Positions 21,915 to 34,058 of a stretch of 64,000 nt of DNA are shown one piece after another; position 1 is the first letter of the stretch, and each line of letters opens with the position of its first letter. The notes under the pieces are model-generated. The model saw only the letters and a program-made list of their open reading frames with translations. It was not told where the DNA came from and did no database searches. Both the position numbers and the translations under genes were made by a program. The DNA is from Mya arenaria. Lineage: Eukaryota; Mollusca; Bivalvia; Myida; Myidae. The stretch is from assembly GCF_026914265.1 (NCBI RefSeq), contig NC_069136.1, positions 33,441,368 through 33,505,367 of the forward strand, written 5' to 3'.

Positions 21915-22110
21915 TTTTCCAGAAACGTTTAAAATGACGTTGAAAGTAAGCATTGTCAAGGGTACATGCCCGTTAGTCTGACAAAAAGGCGAGAATATAT
22001 GTTACGTCATACGACGATTCAATTTTCCAATGGTCCCAAATGTCGGTGTTGTGCGTTGTCGTAACATATATTCCCGTTTTTAGTCGGGCCAAGCGTCATC
22101 TCAAACGTTT
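21915..22110. repeat. Foldback element, about 200 bp
   Basis: The inner arms GAATATATGTTACG / CGTAACATATATTC and outer arms AAACGTTTAAAATGACG / CGTCATCTCAAACGTTT are in inverted order around a centre near 22020. This gives a nearly complete palindromic element with no coding capacity. Confidence 0.65.
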
Positions 22111-22747
22111 TCGCAGAAAGATTAACTGGTTTGGTTCACATTATAACTGATCTTACTAAATCTTTGTCAGAATTTACGTCTCTAAAAGTCTAGCTCAAAG
22201 TTTGGTAATGTGGACACAAAAAGCTCCGATCTTGATGAAACTTTATCAACCACTATTGTACTAGTATGTGTTTTAATTGAGTATGACATACATTTCCGAC
22301 AAATAAAATTGCGTATTAGCCTTAAATGAGGACCATCCTTAATCATAAATCATTTTACAGACACGACGTCATAATTTGGTTCTCGTCTGCTGTAAACAGG
22401 TAACATTCGAAGACATTTAGAACAAGCCCTTCTTTATTATCAAACTGTTACCTTACATGTTCTTACTATGAATTAATACAATGTGCTCACAAGTTAATAA
22501 ACACAATTTCTATATAGCAACTACCAAATGCAGGCTCTACCTATAAAGACGATCAATTTACCTTTCATTACTTTTATGAACAAACACAAGTGTTACAGCA
22601 AATGTAAAAAACTTATTTGAATACAATTTTGCAAATCAAAGCCTAAATAGGTCATTTCATAAAACGTTACATAAGTTTTTCGGCCAAAAGAGCATCTTCT
22701 ATCACATCTGTAAATTCTTTTTTACAATAAAGCTCTTATTTGATGTT

Positions 22748-23270
22748 ATTATACCTCACTTCTATAGAACATAGCAGTAAGCAGTGTGTGTATACCACGT
22801 GATAAATTGCGTCATAAATGCTACGTCGGAAGGCAATATTTTGCTTCGAATGAAGAAAAAAAAGATAACTTCACAATTTATTCATCATTTTGAATGAAAC
22901 ATAGCGCAGTCTACGCCGCTTACGGAGCCCCGCATTCGGTCTTTTACCACAGTTTGATTTAGAGTTTAGTTTTTTAAAAAACTTCGACAAACCTTTTCAC
23001 AATACGGCGTCTGACGAAGCACTGTCAAAACATTATTTTGGAAACGGGGTTGTCGAAGTGTTTGATGAAACTTAACTCTCAATCAAACTGTGGTAAAAGA
23101 CCGAAGGCAGGGCTCTTAAGGCGACATAGACTGCCCTTTGTTTTATTTAAAATGGTGCAGTAAAAGAAAAGTTATCTATGTTTTAAGTTTTCATTTCGAG
23201 CAAAGTGTTGCCTTCCGACGTAGCATATATGACGTAACTTATCGAGTGGTATACACATACTGGTAAAAGC
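22748..23270. mobile_element. Foldback transposon with TATACCTCACTTCTAT end
   Basis: Starts TATACCTCACTTCTATAGAA. Subterminal arms GTATACCACGTGATAAATTG...TGCTACGTCGGAAGGCAA and TTGCCTTCCGACGTAGCA...ATCGAGTGGTATACACA pair almost end to end, and further matched blocks (CATAGCGCAGTCTACGCCGC) lie inside. Fragments with the same terminal motif follow at about 23412 and 23535, and a related CTTGAGG...CCTCAAG inverted repeat lies at about 23690-23800. A homologous element sits inside each 5.4-kb unit downstream. Confidence 0.8.
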
Positions 23271-24320
23271 GTCACCCTGCACTATCATCCTCTACCGCAC
23301 TGTTACCCTGTGACGTAATGAAAATGACAATATGCAACAAATACGCCGCCACGTTGGATTTTGATGCGAAAACTGGCATTTAAAACTTTTTAATTTTTAA
23401 AAGACACTTATTATTATACCTCACTTCTATTAAACATATGAAATTGGCAATACGCTACGAATATGCCGCCATGTTGGATTTCATGCGAAAATTATGATTA
23501 ATTAAACTGGCATTGCAACAGTAAAAGACACTTATTACGTTGCCTCACTTCTACAGAACATATTCAATTGTCAAAACTCTACGAATGCGGGATTACTGAT
23601 AGTATTCTACTTAAAGTCTGTATCACCTGAGCGCTTTGTTTACCAGCAGACAATTGTTCTACAGTTTTGTTCGGTATAATGAAATACATATTGACTGCCT
23701 TGAGGGTACAGTACATAGTGTCAACCTGGGCTTCGCCTCGGTCGCCAGTATTTACCTCAGGTTGCCAATATGCACTGTCATCCTCAAGGCAGTCAATATT
23801 TATATGATGTTCTATCATTGAAACAATCATTTTGCCAATTTTAAAGTGTCATGTTTTATACGAATATTTTTTAAGTTTTCACCGAGAGCTTTTTTTGATA
23901 TAGGCAATATGTTTTTTGAGAAACAAATGAATACAATTGTTATATAGTCATAATGAAATTTTGTTTATTAGCTCGCCTAAATATATTACATCGTCATTAT
24001 GGTGTTATCCAAAGATACAAGCCATGCAAAAATAGTACAAGTTGGTTAATGGATATAAATAAACATAAAATTAATCTCGATGTTAATATCTTACATGCAC
24101 CCTCACATTTTTTTTCTTAATGATGGACGGATTACCTTAACACACACCTTTTCTATGTCTGACACTACAAAACTTTCGCGATTCACTTTAAAAGAACAAA
24201 ACAGCTGACCTGAACGATGAACTCATGCCATGTTCATGACTTGTCATTGCGTTAAATGAAGCTCAAACGATAACAAACACATTGCCAAAAATAAAAACAA
24301 CCTTTTAACCAAGCTCTTAC
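23271..24320. other. Foldback-related fragments, then unassigned AT-rich sequence
   Basis: 23340-23560 repeats ACGCCGCCACGTTGGATTT-like and CCTCACTTCTA-like pieces twice. 23636-23820 is an inverted repeat (TTGACTGCCTTGAGG against CCTCAAGGCAGTCAA). From 23830 to 24320 nothing is recognised. Confidence 0.5.
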
Positions 24321-24396
24321 CTAATAGTGCCGGACTCTGAATTACCATTTTTCAACATCCTTTTATGTCATGAAACGCAGAGTCGCTGCTTTTATA
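24321..24396 (-). promoter_or_regulatory. Candidate TATA box and first exon of the minus-strand bHLH gene
   Basis: On the minus strand TATAAAAG (24396-24389) is followed about 40 nt later by ATG codons at 24358 and 24348, and then by a strong donor TTAG/GTAAGAG at the 24321/24320 border. From the first ATG the short exon reads MLKNGNSESGTI. Its phase does not join in frame to the bHLH exon at 19451, and the distance is 5 kb, so the link is tentative. Confidence 0.3.
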
Positions 24397-26664
24397 CATA
24401 AGAAATGTTTGGGTTCCGTATTGAAGTGATTGATATGCGGTTTTTGAACTGAATGCGTTACGTTTACTACCGTCTTAGTTTGAAAGCTACGGGGATTTCG
24501 ATATGTCGCGGTAAACAGGATTTAAATTTTGTTTTACTAGAGTTGTTTTCGAATGTCATACCTCGAGGATTCAGCATGCAGTTTTACATACATATGCCTT
24601 GATAATAATACACATTTTCAGCCAATGAAACTTGCCTTCAATAAGTACCACGCTTTATTGTTAAGATTTGTAGTTTTATAATTCAAAGACATTACGTCGT
24701 AATTTGGTTCCCATCACATCACATCATAATGACTAAAATGGTTTGTTCGCTTTGCTCGCTCCACCTTTCTTAATTACTACGATATTACCCCATATGTTTT
24801 AACTATAACATAGACGATATCATGATTATGACGTTTTCCCGACTTCCTGTGACGTCAAGACCGCATAGTTCTAAACGAGGTGCGATAATGGTCACCATAA
24901 AAAGTCCTATCGTAGTATTCATTTTAGTTTGTGAATAAGACAGGGAAAGACTGCGAACTGCTTCCTGGAACTCTATGAAACTAGCTTATTCTCGTAAATA
25001 CAAACAGCGTTGGAATACTGTTTAAAAATACAAAAAAACTAATAACTCCAAATACACCTTAGCCTGTAAATATTCCAGAAACAGTTAGTCACTGGAACTT
25101 CTTGAGCTCCGAGTAAAACATTTCTCACACTTTCCGGCAAACAATAAAACCAGCGGATACAACACAAACGAAGGGACGGAGGGCTCCAATATGTTAACCC
25201 GCTTAATAAAACGAATTGGCGCACAGGGGTGGGTAGAGAAATGTAAGTTTAACGTGCTCAAGCGTTTAACAGTCACACAGTATCCCCGTTTAATATCCCC
25301 CAAGAAAGACTATAACATACTTGAGTGGCGAGCGGCGGCCCCAGAATTGACATTCAAGTGTCTTTTCACGAGACCAGGGATACGCCAGTAATGGTGCACA
25401 CAATCACGTTCACCTAATAAAGATACCGACTGCACGAGAAACACGGACCGTATGGCCTCAAAATCCATTAATGAATAGCCAAAATCATAAGATCATAAAG
25501 TATGTTTTATTTAATTCGATAATAACTTGTTTACAGAGAGCTTATAATGCATAACAACTACAAGGACAAAATAATATCCGGAACAACAACAGCATCCTCC
25601 AATGATAATTAACAAATCAAAAGATTAAAACCAAAGCACAACAACTGAACAACAAAACAACCACAGAAAGAAGTACGTGAGGAGAGTGGTTGTGGGGTTT
25701 TGATGTATTTGCGGCCATCTGGTCGATGCACGTTTGGACGCTCACGTTTTCGAATTCATCTTTCTGAGAAATCATTGTCAGTCTTGCGAAAGTGATTGTG
25801 AGTCTCTATTTAATCAGCCGAATACGAAGTTGATTCAGTCTTGAAACACTTTAGGAATAGAGAAGGTAGGTTTGATAAATGTTTGTTTCAGTGTAAAATA
25901 ACAATATGTTATGCATCGTGTGACCACCAAAAGATGTAGTTACAATATTTACATTGCGATCAAACAGGCTTTTTTATTTATTTTATATGACATACATGAG
26001 AAGATGTTTAAAGGACAATTAGTTGTGTTTTTGGAAAAAGTGCGCCAATATGTATGCGAACTTTACCTCATGTTGGAAATGACGTCGTTGCAATTGTAAC
26101 AAGGCTCTGTGCGCGCTGACGTTTGATTTTGAAGTGAGAGCGGGCTTAAATTTTAAAACAGTGACAAATATCAGATTGTTGTTTCACTGTTTCACACAGA
26201 GAAATACCATTTGTGTTTTTCACTGGTTAATCTCTTAAAACCTATAGATAGCAATAATATATATATATTTTATAATAAAGTGTTAAAAACTATTACGTTA
26301 TTGCAGTTTAGATTAAAGCTCGTTTCATCGAGGAACGTCTTATGACAATCGTTTTTTGCATTCGATGATTTCTTGTTGAATTTGGTACTCATTTTAAAAT
26401 GTCTTGTTTGATTGGTAACTTGGAAAAAGTTACTTTGAATCTGCATCAGTTTATGATACTTACAGTCAACTTGAAAGCAAAGTATGTTAAAAAAAATAGC
26501 ATTTAAGTTTCTGGTTTGAAGCATTGAACAATGGTGGTATTATCTCCGCCCAGATCCACAACGCCTGCCGAACAAAAGAAATTGGGAACGCCCGATAGTG
26601 TATAAGTATCACGTGACAAAACCGCTAAATTCCGCATAATCAGAATACATTATAGTTTTTTGGG
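24397..26664. other. Mostly unassigned; diverged SINE copy at 25040-25480
   Basis: 25040-25480 is a degraded relative of sequence at about 20080-20160 and 20700-20945. The rest shows no gene. Frames at 25911-26099 and on the minus strand at 26270-26524 lack domains and splice support. Confidence 0.45.
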
Positions 26665-27003
26665 CATTCGGAACTCCTTGGCCATTTTTATCGAAAACAA
26701 TTTCGGATGTATTTGGACGGTTTACATACTCAGAAATTGGAATGTTTAAGTCAGCTGCAAGTAGATCGCGTAGTTATCATTTAATTTTGCAGTTAAAGTT
26801 AATGACTTAACTCTTGGTAATCTTAATAATGTTTGCAATAATGCACTTCACTGGCAATCAAGTTAATCTTAAATCAACAAATATAAGCTTAACTACTACA
26901 TTTAATTAATGATATAATTTAAATGTTTACGAACTACTTCTACTGATGTACCGGCATACACCCGAGGTTGTTTTCGATAAAAATGACCGAGGAGTGCCGA
27001 ATG
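26665..27003. mobile_element. MITE with 36-bp terminal inverted repeats
   Basis: Arms 26665-26700 and 26968-27003 (core TTTTTATCGAAAACAA; ends CATTCGG) are complementary with only a few mismatches. Homology continues inward as CTCGGGTGTA-like sequence. The 339-bp element has an AT-rich interior and no coding capacity. Confidence 0.82.
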
Positions 27004-27978
27004 TTTCTTGGGTGCACTACTTAAATGATTGACGGTCCTTAATGGCACAACACAGCGCGATGCCTGTCTGTCGGCACTATATCATTACCTTGTCCTAAAA
27101 GTGAACGTGACTTGATTGACTTGTAAAAAGATATTAGAACTGTTTTAATAAATTCAAAGGGGCATTACTTCTCCAGCTATTTTTTATAGTGTGTACGATA
27201 AAACAATTTTTTTAATCATTAATTTTTAAATATAGAGTTTTGCTAAATTGTGATAAATCACATATTTATTTTTGTAAACTTATTTAATATAATCTTTACG
27301 TGAACCATACTAATAAATAATAAATTGCAAAAAAACAGTTGTATGAAATATTCGGTCGTTAAACGGTGTCATTGATATTGTGGTAATTTGTAGTACAATA
27401 GATGATTAAATTGCAGTTAACCGCAAATCTATTCAATGAGGTAACTGCATGAGATAAATACATGTCGCATGGTGTATGGTATGTAAATTTATACACGTTA
27501 CATTTAAGGCATTCAAGCGAAATAGCTTCTACAATATTTTTGAAATGCAAATTAGTGAAACATTTCTTCTATTGTACATTTAGTAACATAGTCAATGCTA
27601 AAGTTTAAAGAAATTTGCACAATAAAGTGACACAATTCAACACATTTTGACTCAAGTTTAACTTCATATGGACTATGCAACTCGAGTTCATGAATGTAGT
27701 ATTTCCAACAGATAATTTTATTCAATATTTCTGTAAAATATACAGAAACAAGCCCAGTAGCCAAAAGTTAAAACATAAACCCCGTTTAATGGCACAATAT
27801 AAACGCCAATGACATAGAACACACAAAAACACAAACAAGAAACATGGAACAACAGCACAAAACTCAACGAACAACACAGTGCATATAAACTAAATACAAA
27901 TCTAGGTATGTTTATCAAGGATTGTAAGGTACCACCTTGCAACGGTCGGTAAAATGTAAATTTACTGGGGGTTTAAAC
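27004..27978. other. Unassigned AT-rich sequence
   Basis: No supported exon or element. Minus-strand frames in 27359-27942 have no recognisable domain. Confidence 0.4.
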
Positions 27979-28402
27979 CAGGCCCCAATATCACGAAAAT
28001 ATTTAAGACAAATCTCAAACTCAGCCTCAACTCATTTTACCATATAACATCAACATTTGTTTTATTTTTTTCATTTTTTACACCTTTATAACTGCATTCT
28101 ATCATAGAATATGCTGATAAAAGCCTTCGGTCGAATTCCAGGGGAACAATATTCGACAGCCAAAATTTATTTGAGTACAATTCTGTATTCTTTATAAATT
28201 ACTCAAGTATTTTTTTGGCCCTAGACTTAATTTTCTTTGAAATATTGACCAAATCTTTTTATTAACACATTCTATGAGAAAATAAATTTCCAAAATTTTA
28301 AAAGCATGCACGATTTTGCACCGTTCTAGTCTTTTATTCGGTAAAATGAGTAAAGATTGAGATTGAGATTTGACTTGAGTATGTTTGTGATATTGGGACC
28401 AG
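27979..28402. mobile_element. MITE with ~60-bp inverted repeats (GGCCCCAATATCAC family)
   Basis: The left arm starts GGCCCCAATATCACGAAAAT and runs to ACTCATTTTAC at 28040. The right arm, 28341-28402, is its imperfect complement (GTAAAATGAGTAAAGATTG...GTGATATTGGGACC). The interior is AT-rich and non-coding. Confidence 0.8.
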
Positions 28403-29675
28403 TGTACGTGCACAAACCTCATTCTTATCCCAACAATCCTGAATAAAAGCCAGTAATTTCTATACATTTGTATTCTTGATACGTTATAATATTCCATCGC
28501 ATAGCAAATATGCCGCATTTAAAAAAAATACAGTTTTTTCTAGCTTCTATATTTAGAACTGTGCATTAATCATTCAGGAAATATGCAAATAAGTTTGATT
28601 TTTTTTTTGTATTTTGGCAGAACAAATAAAGACTACGTGACAATATCACTTCAAAAATATTGTTTCAAGTTGATACCTATTTTAAATGAAATTGTTTGTC
28701 TTTAAAGACATGTATATGTATACATTTTTGCAAACATACAAGGAAATCTATAATTACTAAATCTGTCTATCAAAAACAAATAATTTCTTTTATTACTTTT
28801 ACATTTATAACATGGCAAATTTTCTAACAAGACATTCACAACATATAACTGTTACAAATGTTTGTAATAAATCGATGTATCGATATTTGGTATTTATAAT
28901 TCTGTACCAATTTGGACGACAACGCACGAGTAACATGAATTTTCAGCATCTGTGACATCAATTTCAAACTGTTAATTTTATTTGACCGATCTATGAATGT
29001 GTAACACACTGAGAAAAAAGTTTCTCAAAACACAGTCATAACAACAGCAATGCTAAAGTTAATTGGTAGTGTTGTTTATTTCGGTCATTTTAGACCACAT
29101 CTATTTTCTGTCTTTGAGCGGGCCGGATAAATAAAAAATAATTAAGTTGATATTGTGAAAATTGTTGACAAAGCAACTTTATTATTTCCATAAAATGTAG
29201 ACGTAATGAAAAACTGCTGCCATCTTCCTGACTTGTTGGAATTACATGATATGTATTGCATTGTTTGACAAAAACACAGTTGCGGCAACTCTCAGATGAA
29301 CGAACAACCTCAGTGTCATGTTATCTCTCTAATCTAAGCTATTGCATAACAGGCATACAATATTTGATGTATAATATGGTTTTGAATGCATGTGACTGTT
29401 ACCACTTCTGGCTTACAATCTGATTCATTGATTTTCTCGTAAAAAGGGGGAAAAAACTCGTAGAATTCAAAGTAACACATCGTTGAATTTGTTTAAACAC
29501 CACAAGTTTATACTACTTTCATATTAAAACGATTTGATAAACAATGAACTTTCTTTTCCCTTTTCAATAAGTTAATTTGCGGATATTCCTGATGTTAACG
29601 TATTTTGCATTCGCGCATTTGTTTTTCACAACATTTTTATCATTTCTATTCAGAAACTGAGAAAGATCCAACACA

Positions 29676-30377
29676 ATGCTGTTCAAGTACACCCTGGTAT
29701 TGCTTGTCTGCGTAATCCTGATTGGCACATCCGATGCATGGTTATTCCGCAGAAGAAATAAGGAGAAGCTTGTGTATACGAGCGGGGGGGTGAAAATCAA
29801 GTTAGTAGTAAAGAGACCATCGAGTCTTGTCAGACCGGAAAAGGAACTAGGTTGTAAGGTAATGGCAAGAATACAAGATACTTAGGTCACTACACAAATT
29901 TCGAGCATTTGTTGGAGACTTTCCATTTGTATTGTTTTAATATAAAACTGATATCCATGCTGTTGTCAGGATTTTCTTCGTAATACTCAAGATCTTACAG
30001 ATAGTTTAAACATTTGCAAATATTGGATGAACGATAACTTCTTATCAACTTCTTCACTACATTGAACGTTTGATATTTTTTCTTTCCACAAGTATGCCGC
30101 AATCTCTCCATACAGCCCGAACAATCGTTTTTAAACCCTCAGAACATATTGAACGCTGCACAAATACATGTACACCATATCTCATATAACCCAATTATAT
30201 GCTAGACAAGACTTATAATTGGATATGAATATCTTCCAGGATATCGAGGGTTGCGGAGGGATACGGGATGCACCTAGCGGTATAGGAAAAGCTGGTGGAG
30301 CTGCCGCCGCAGGGATTGCGGACGGAAGTGCCGACATGAGAGATGCTATGGCAGCTGCTGGAGTTGGAGTTACTTAA
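29676..30377 (+). CDS. Secreted cationic / Gly-Ala-rich peptide precursor, copy 1
   Basis: Two coding exons, 29676-29858 and 30240-30377, with donor AAG/GTAATG and acceptor TTCCAG/GATATC, phase 0. They encode 106 residues. Residues 1-21 form a signal peptide (hydrophobic LVLLVCVILIG, cleavage expected after SDA). Residues 22-61 start WLFRRRNKEK and carry 12 basic against 3 acidic residues. Cys60 and Cys66 could form a small disulphide loop across the intron position. Residues 67-106 are Gly/Ala-rich and mildly acidic (GIGKAGGAAAAGIADGSADM). A TTTCTATTCAG acceptor-like site 26 nt before the ATG suggests an untranslated 5' exon. The stop is followed by A/GTAACT, a probable donor, and an acceptor at 30833 leads to a 3' UTR exon with AATAAA. 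I do not recognise the family; a defence peptide is possible but unproven. Confidence 0.82.
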
Positions 30378-30939
30378 AGTAACTGAAATCTCGATTCAAA
30401 TGATTACTGATATGCATTTTAATCATCAATGAGCCGATTGTTCAGTATTTTGTTCCAGTTAACAACGTTGTTAGGTTGTCTACTTTCAAATCTTTACTGC
30501 TATGTATTTACTGTATTGAAATAAGCGACTTAAGCATGTTAAGCTTAAGAAGTTTCGAGAAATTGGGGCCATATTGTTAACTTTAAAAACGTTCTGAACA
30601 ATCGGCGAAATGTTTGCTTTCCAGAAATAGTTCCCGTAAGAAGCAAACTGCATTCAGAGACTAATTACACATACATATTAATGAAGTAATTGTTATTTCT
30701 GAGTGGTATTCGTTGACAAAAGGATTTTGAAATGCACAGAAGCTTTTGCTCATTTCTTTATTAAAGATATATTCATATTTGAACATTAAACCATTCTTTT
30801 AAACTGGACGAATGTTTTTATCTTTACTTTCAGATGTCGATCATTTAAAATCTACAAACACAATGAATACCGCCGGAGAAAAAAGGATTTTAGCTGGCTT
30901 GGAAGAATATGTATAGATTATGAAGTATATTATTTTAAC

Positions 30940-30945
30940 AATAAA
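30940..30945 (+). promoter_or_regulatory. AATAAA polyadenylation signal of the peptide gene (copy 1)
   Basis: Lies about 100 nt into the proposed 3' UTR exon that begins at 30834 after CTTTACTTTCAG. The same site is at 36350-36355 and 41768-41773 in the other copies. Confidence 0.55.
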
Positions 30946-31913
30946 TTTATTTCTCAAAGAAACAAGACTTCTGATTGCTCGATATGCAAGTTGTTTTGTA
31001 TGTTTGTTTTTTAAACGATTCAAATCTAACTGAACAATATTCAATAACAACATTAAATAAACTGATGTTAAATAGCCTTAAATAAACTGATGTTGAATAG
31101 CCTTAAATAAACTGATGTTAAATAGTAGAATCTGAGTACTTTTATTGTATTGTTAACTAAATTGGCCGATCGAGTAAATGAAATCACTGAGGCACGTGTA
31201 GGGATACGTATAAGACTACCGTACATTTTTATATGACGCCTCAAACATGAATTATGCAACGCCATTGAACCTGTCCTGGTCACGCGGTGACCCCATATGT
31301 TTCCATATTTACCAAAATGGCGTCATATTTTCGCTACCGATGAATGAATAAAACATTTCTTATAAATTAATAAATGTTAACAGCTTGCCGTGATAAGAAG
31401 GTGACCCGATATTGGATACACGGGGCGCTGGAGACAATTTTCTTGTTCGTGCGCGATATCATTTTCTTTGCCCCTTAAGTCCCAAAAATGGGGCACCTAC
31501 TAATCAGTACAACTCACGTTATGTGTCAATGTGAAATTCTCATAAACACGATATCCGTATAATAATGTACCCTTCCATGTAATGCTTTTCACCGTGTTTC
31601 CCACGAGTGAGTTTCACAAAAACGATTAACTGATTTCTCAAGCGCCTGGGTGTAATATTTCCTTTTGAAATATAGTTCAAAAGTCGAGTAAGAAGACGCA
31701 ATAATCTAAAACTTGAAATTTAAATTAAACGAAACAGTTTATTATATAACGTCATACTAGTATCAACGCGGAAACCTTTTCTATCAGTGAAAACAATATT
31801 TGTTCAGTATGTTAAACAAAAACATCAGATCATATAGAGGGTGACAGCATATAATCGTAACCCTTGAAGCAGTTATGTCGCCTAGGTTGACATGAACTTT
31901 TTCGGGTTAACAT

Positions 31914-32402
31914 TCAGTGTGTGTATACCACGTGATAAATTGCGTCATAGATGCTACGTCGGACGGCAAAATTTTTGATTGAAAAAAAAGACTTTAAACA
32001 AAGATAACTTCACTTTTTCTTCACCATTTTAAATGAAACATAGCGCAGTCTATGCCGCTTACAGAGACCCTTCTTCGGTCTATCACCAGAATTTGAATGC
32101 GGGTTTGGTTTCTTAAAACAATTTGACAAACCTTTTCACAATACGGCCGTCTGACGGAGCACTGTCGAAACATTATTTTGGAAACAGGTTTGTCGAAGTG
32201 TTTAATGAAACTAATGACCTCATCAAATTTCGGAATAAAAGAAATGCGGGGCTCTTTAAGCGGCATAGACTGCCCTCTGTTTCATTTAAAATGGTATTGT
32301 AAATGAAAATTTATTTTTGATTTAAGTCTTCATTTTAAGCAAATCTTTGCCTTTCAACGTAGCATATATATGACGTAATTTATCACGTGGTATACACACA
32401 CT
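31914..32402. mobile_element. Foldback transposon inside the 5.4-kb unit (copy 1)
   Basis: Arms CAGTGTGTGTATACCACGTG...and its complement at the right end enclose blocks such as ATGAAACATAGCGCAGTCTA. It is the same family as 22748-23270. The right-hand terminal motif GTTCTATAGAAGTGAGGTAT lies at about 32811-32830. Being present at the same point in all copies (about 37324 and 42743), it predates the triplication. Confidence 0.78.
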
Positions 32403-33282
32403 GACATTGTAAACAATCACCTTCCATGGGATCTGATATTTATATAATATTGAATAGGGTTGAGTTAATTTCGCGTATTTTGATCTGTAATATATACAGT
32501 GGATCAATATTGAACTAATAGTATATTCTTTTAGTTGTTTATAAACGAAAGAGGTTTATTTTCATGAACATACAGGCAAATGAATATATTTTATAAATAT
32601 TTACTGCCTTGAGCTCTTGACAATGCATATTGTCAATCCGAGGTAAATGCTGCAAACCGAGGCGAAGCCTTAAGGCTGTCAATGTCTATTTTACCATACC
32701 GAACAAAACACTTTCATGGGATTTCATGACATCAGAGGGAAACAGTGCGGCAGAGGTAGATAGTGCGGGATGAAAATCGAAATTATTGTCCTTGCGTTTT
32801 TACTATTTGTTCTATAGAAGTGAGGTATAATATTTGTTATATAAATAATGTATCGCCTGCAACATAACTCAGTTTTTGTTCAACATATCCATTGAAGTGG
32901 TATTATTCCGCATTATCTTTTATTTGTAGATAACGCCAAAGTGAATATGATAAATGTTTTGCTTCATCGATGGTTTCCTGGACCAGGGACAGCCTATCTA
33001 TTTATAGTTCATTTTATAAATTCACAATAATTATGTAGACATTTAAAGGAGGTACTAAGAAAGTTGGGAAAAACGTACTTTATACGCATCGCCTGAACGC
33101 AGGTTGTAAAATGTTACAACATAAAAATAGTTTTATCGTAGAATTCAATGGCCGATAATATAAATGATCATCATACCTGAGCAATTTTAACGTGATACAA
33201 GATACAAGATACAAGAATCTTTATGTACAGAAGGGTATATGATCACAAAAAGAAATTAGCTCACTGAGCTAATTTCAGACAT

Positions 33283-33675
33283 GATAAGCTATTCTCCGAC
33301 ATATTGAGCTATTCTCCGACATGATGAGCTATTCTCCGAGCTTTTCTCCGACATGATGTGCCATATTCCGAGATAATGAGCTATTCTCCGACATGATGAG
33401 CTATTCTCCGACATGATGAGCTATTCTCCGACATGATGATCTATTCTCCGACATGATGAGCTATTCTCCGACATGATGAGCTATTCTCCGACATGACGAG
33501 CTATTCTTTGACATGATGTTCCATGTTCCGACATGATGAGTTATTCTCCGACATTAAGAACTATTCTCAGATATGATATGCCATGTTCCGACATGATGAG
33601 CTATTATCCGATATGATGTGCCATGTTCCGAGATGATGAGCTATTCTCCGACATGATGTGCCATATTCCGAGATG
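33283..33675. repeat. 20-bp minisatellite in the 5.4-kb unit (copy 1)
   Basis: Units of about 20 bp, GAGCTATTCTCCGACATGAT, with variants GTGCCATGTTCCGAGATGAT. Matching arrays are at about 38690-39092 and 44095-44500. The order of variants differs between copy 1 and copies 2/3. It is preceded by a TACAAGATACAAGA stretch. Confidence 0.92.
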
Positions 33676-34058
33676 ACCACTCGCTTGTTGATTATGAGCA
33701 CAATAGGCTTTTAACATAAATGTTCAAAATAATAATTAAAAAACAACGACAAAAAACAAAAACACATAAACGTCTTCAATCAGATTCATTTTATTTAACA
33801 AACCAACACATAACAAATGAAAATCATGCGCAAAAAGAACATAAATGGTGAATGCATCTATTATTTTTGGTAAACTTTGTGAGTATTATGAATTCATAGA
33901 ATACATAATAACAAAGAAGCAATTTACCAAACATTCTTATGTTTCTTATAACAGGAGCAATCTTAAAAAAAATCTTTTTCTGTTTTGGTTTAAACAGCTA
34001 GACTGAGTGTAAATTTAATCAATTTTAGTTTATGGCCTTAGAGTTGTGCCTTCAAACA

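Larger units (their letters stand above)
28649..34058 (+). repeat. 5.4-kb tandem unit, copy 1
   Basis: First of three head-to-tail copies; 5410 bp. The join to copy 2 is CTTCAAACA/CTTCAAAAATATTG. The left edge (AATATCA/CTTCAAAAA) shares only CA with the join, so a microhomology breakpoint is plausible. In order the unit contains the two-exon secreted-peptide gene, a MITE end (TTTCGAGAAATTGGGGCC near 30558), a 28-bp triplet repeat at 31053-31125, a foldback transposon, a CTTGAGC...inverted fragment, and a 20-bp minisatellite. Confidence 0.96.

Noticed and set aside
30841-32507. Minus-strand frames of 61-81 codons repeated in each 5.4-kb unit
   Set aside because: They lie in the 3' UTR and in the foldback transposon, lack domains, and are conserved only because the whole unit is duplicated.
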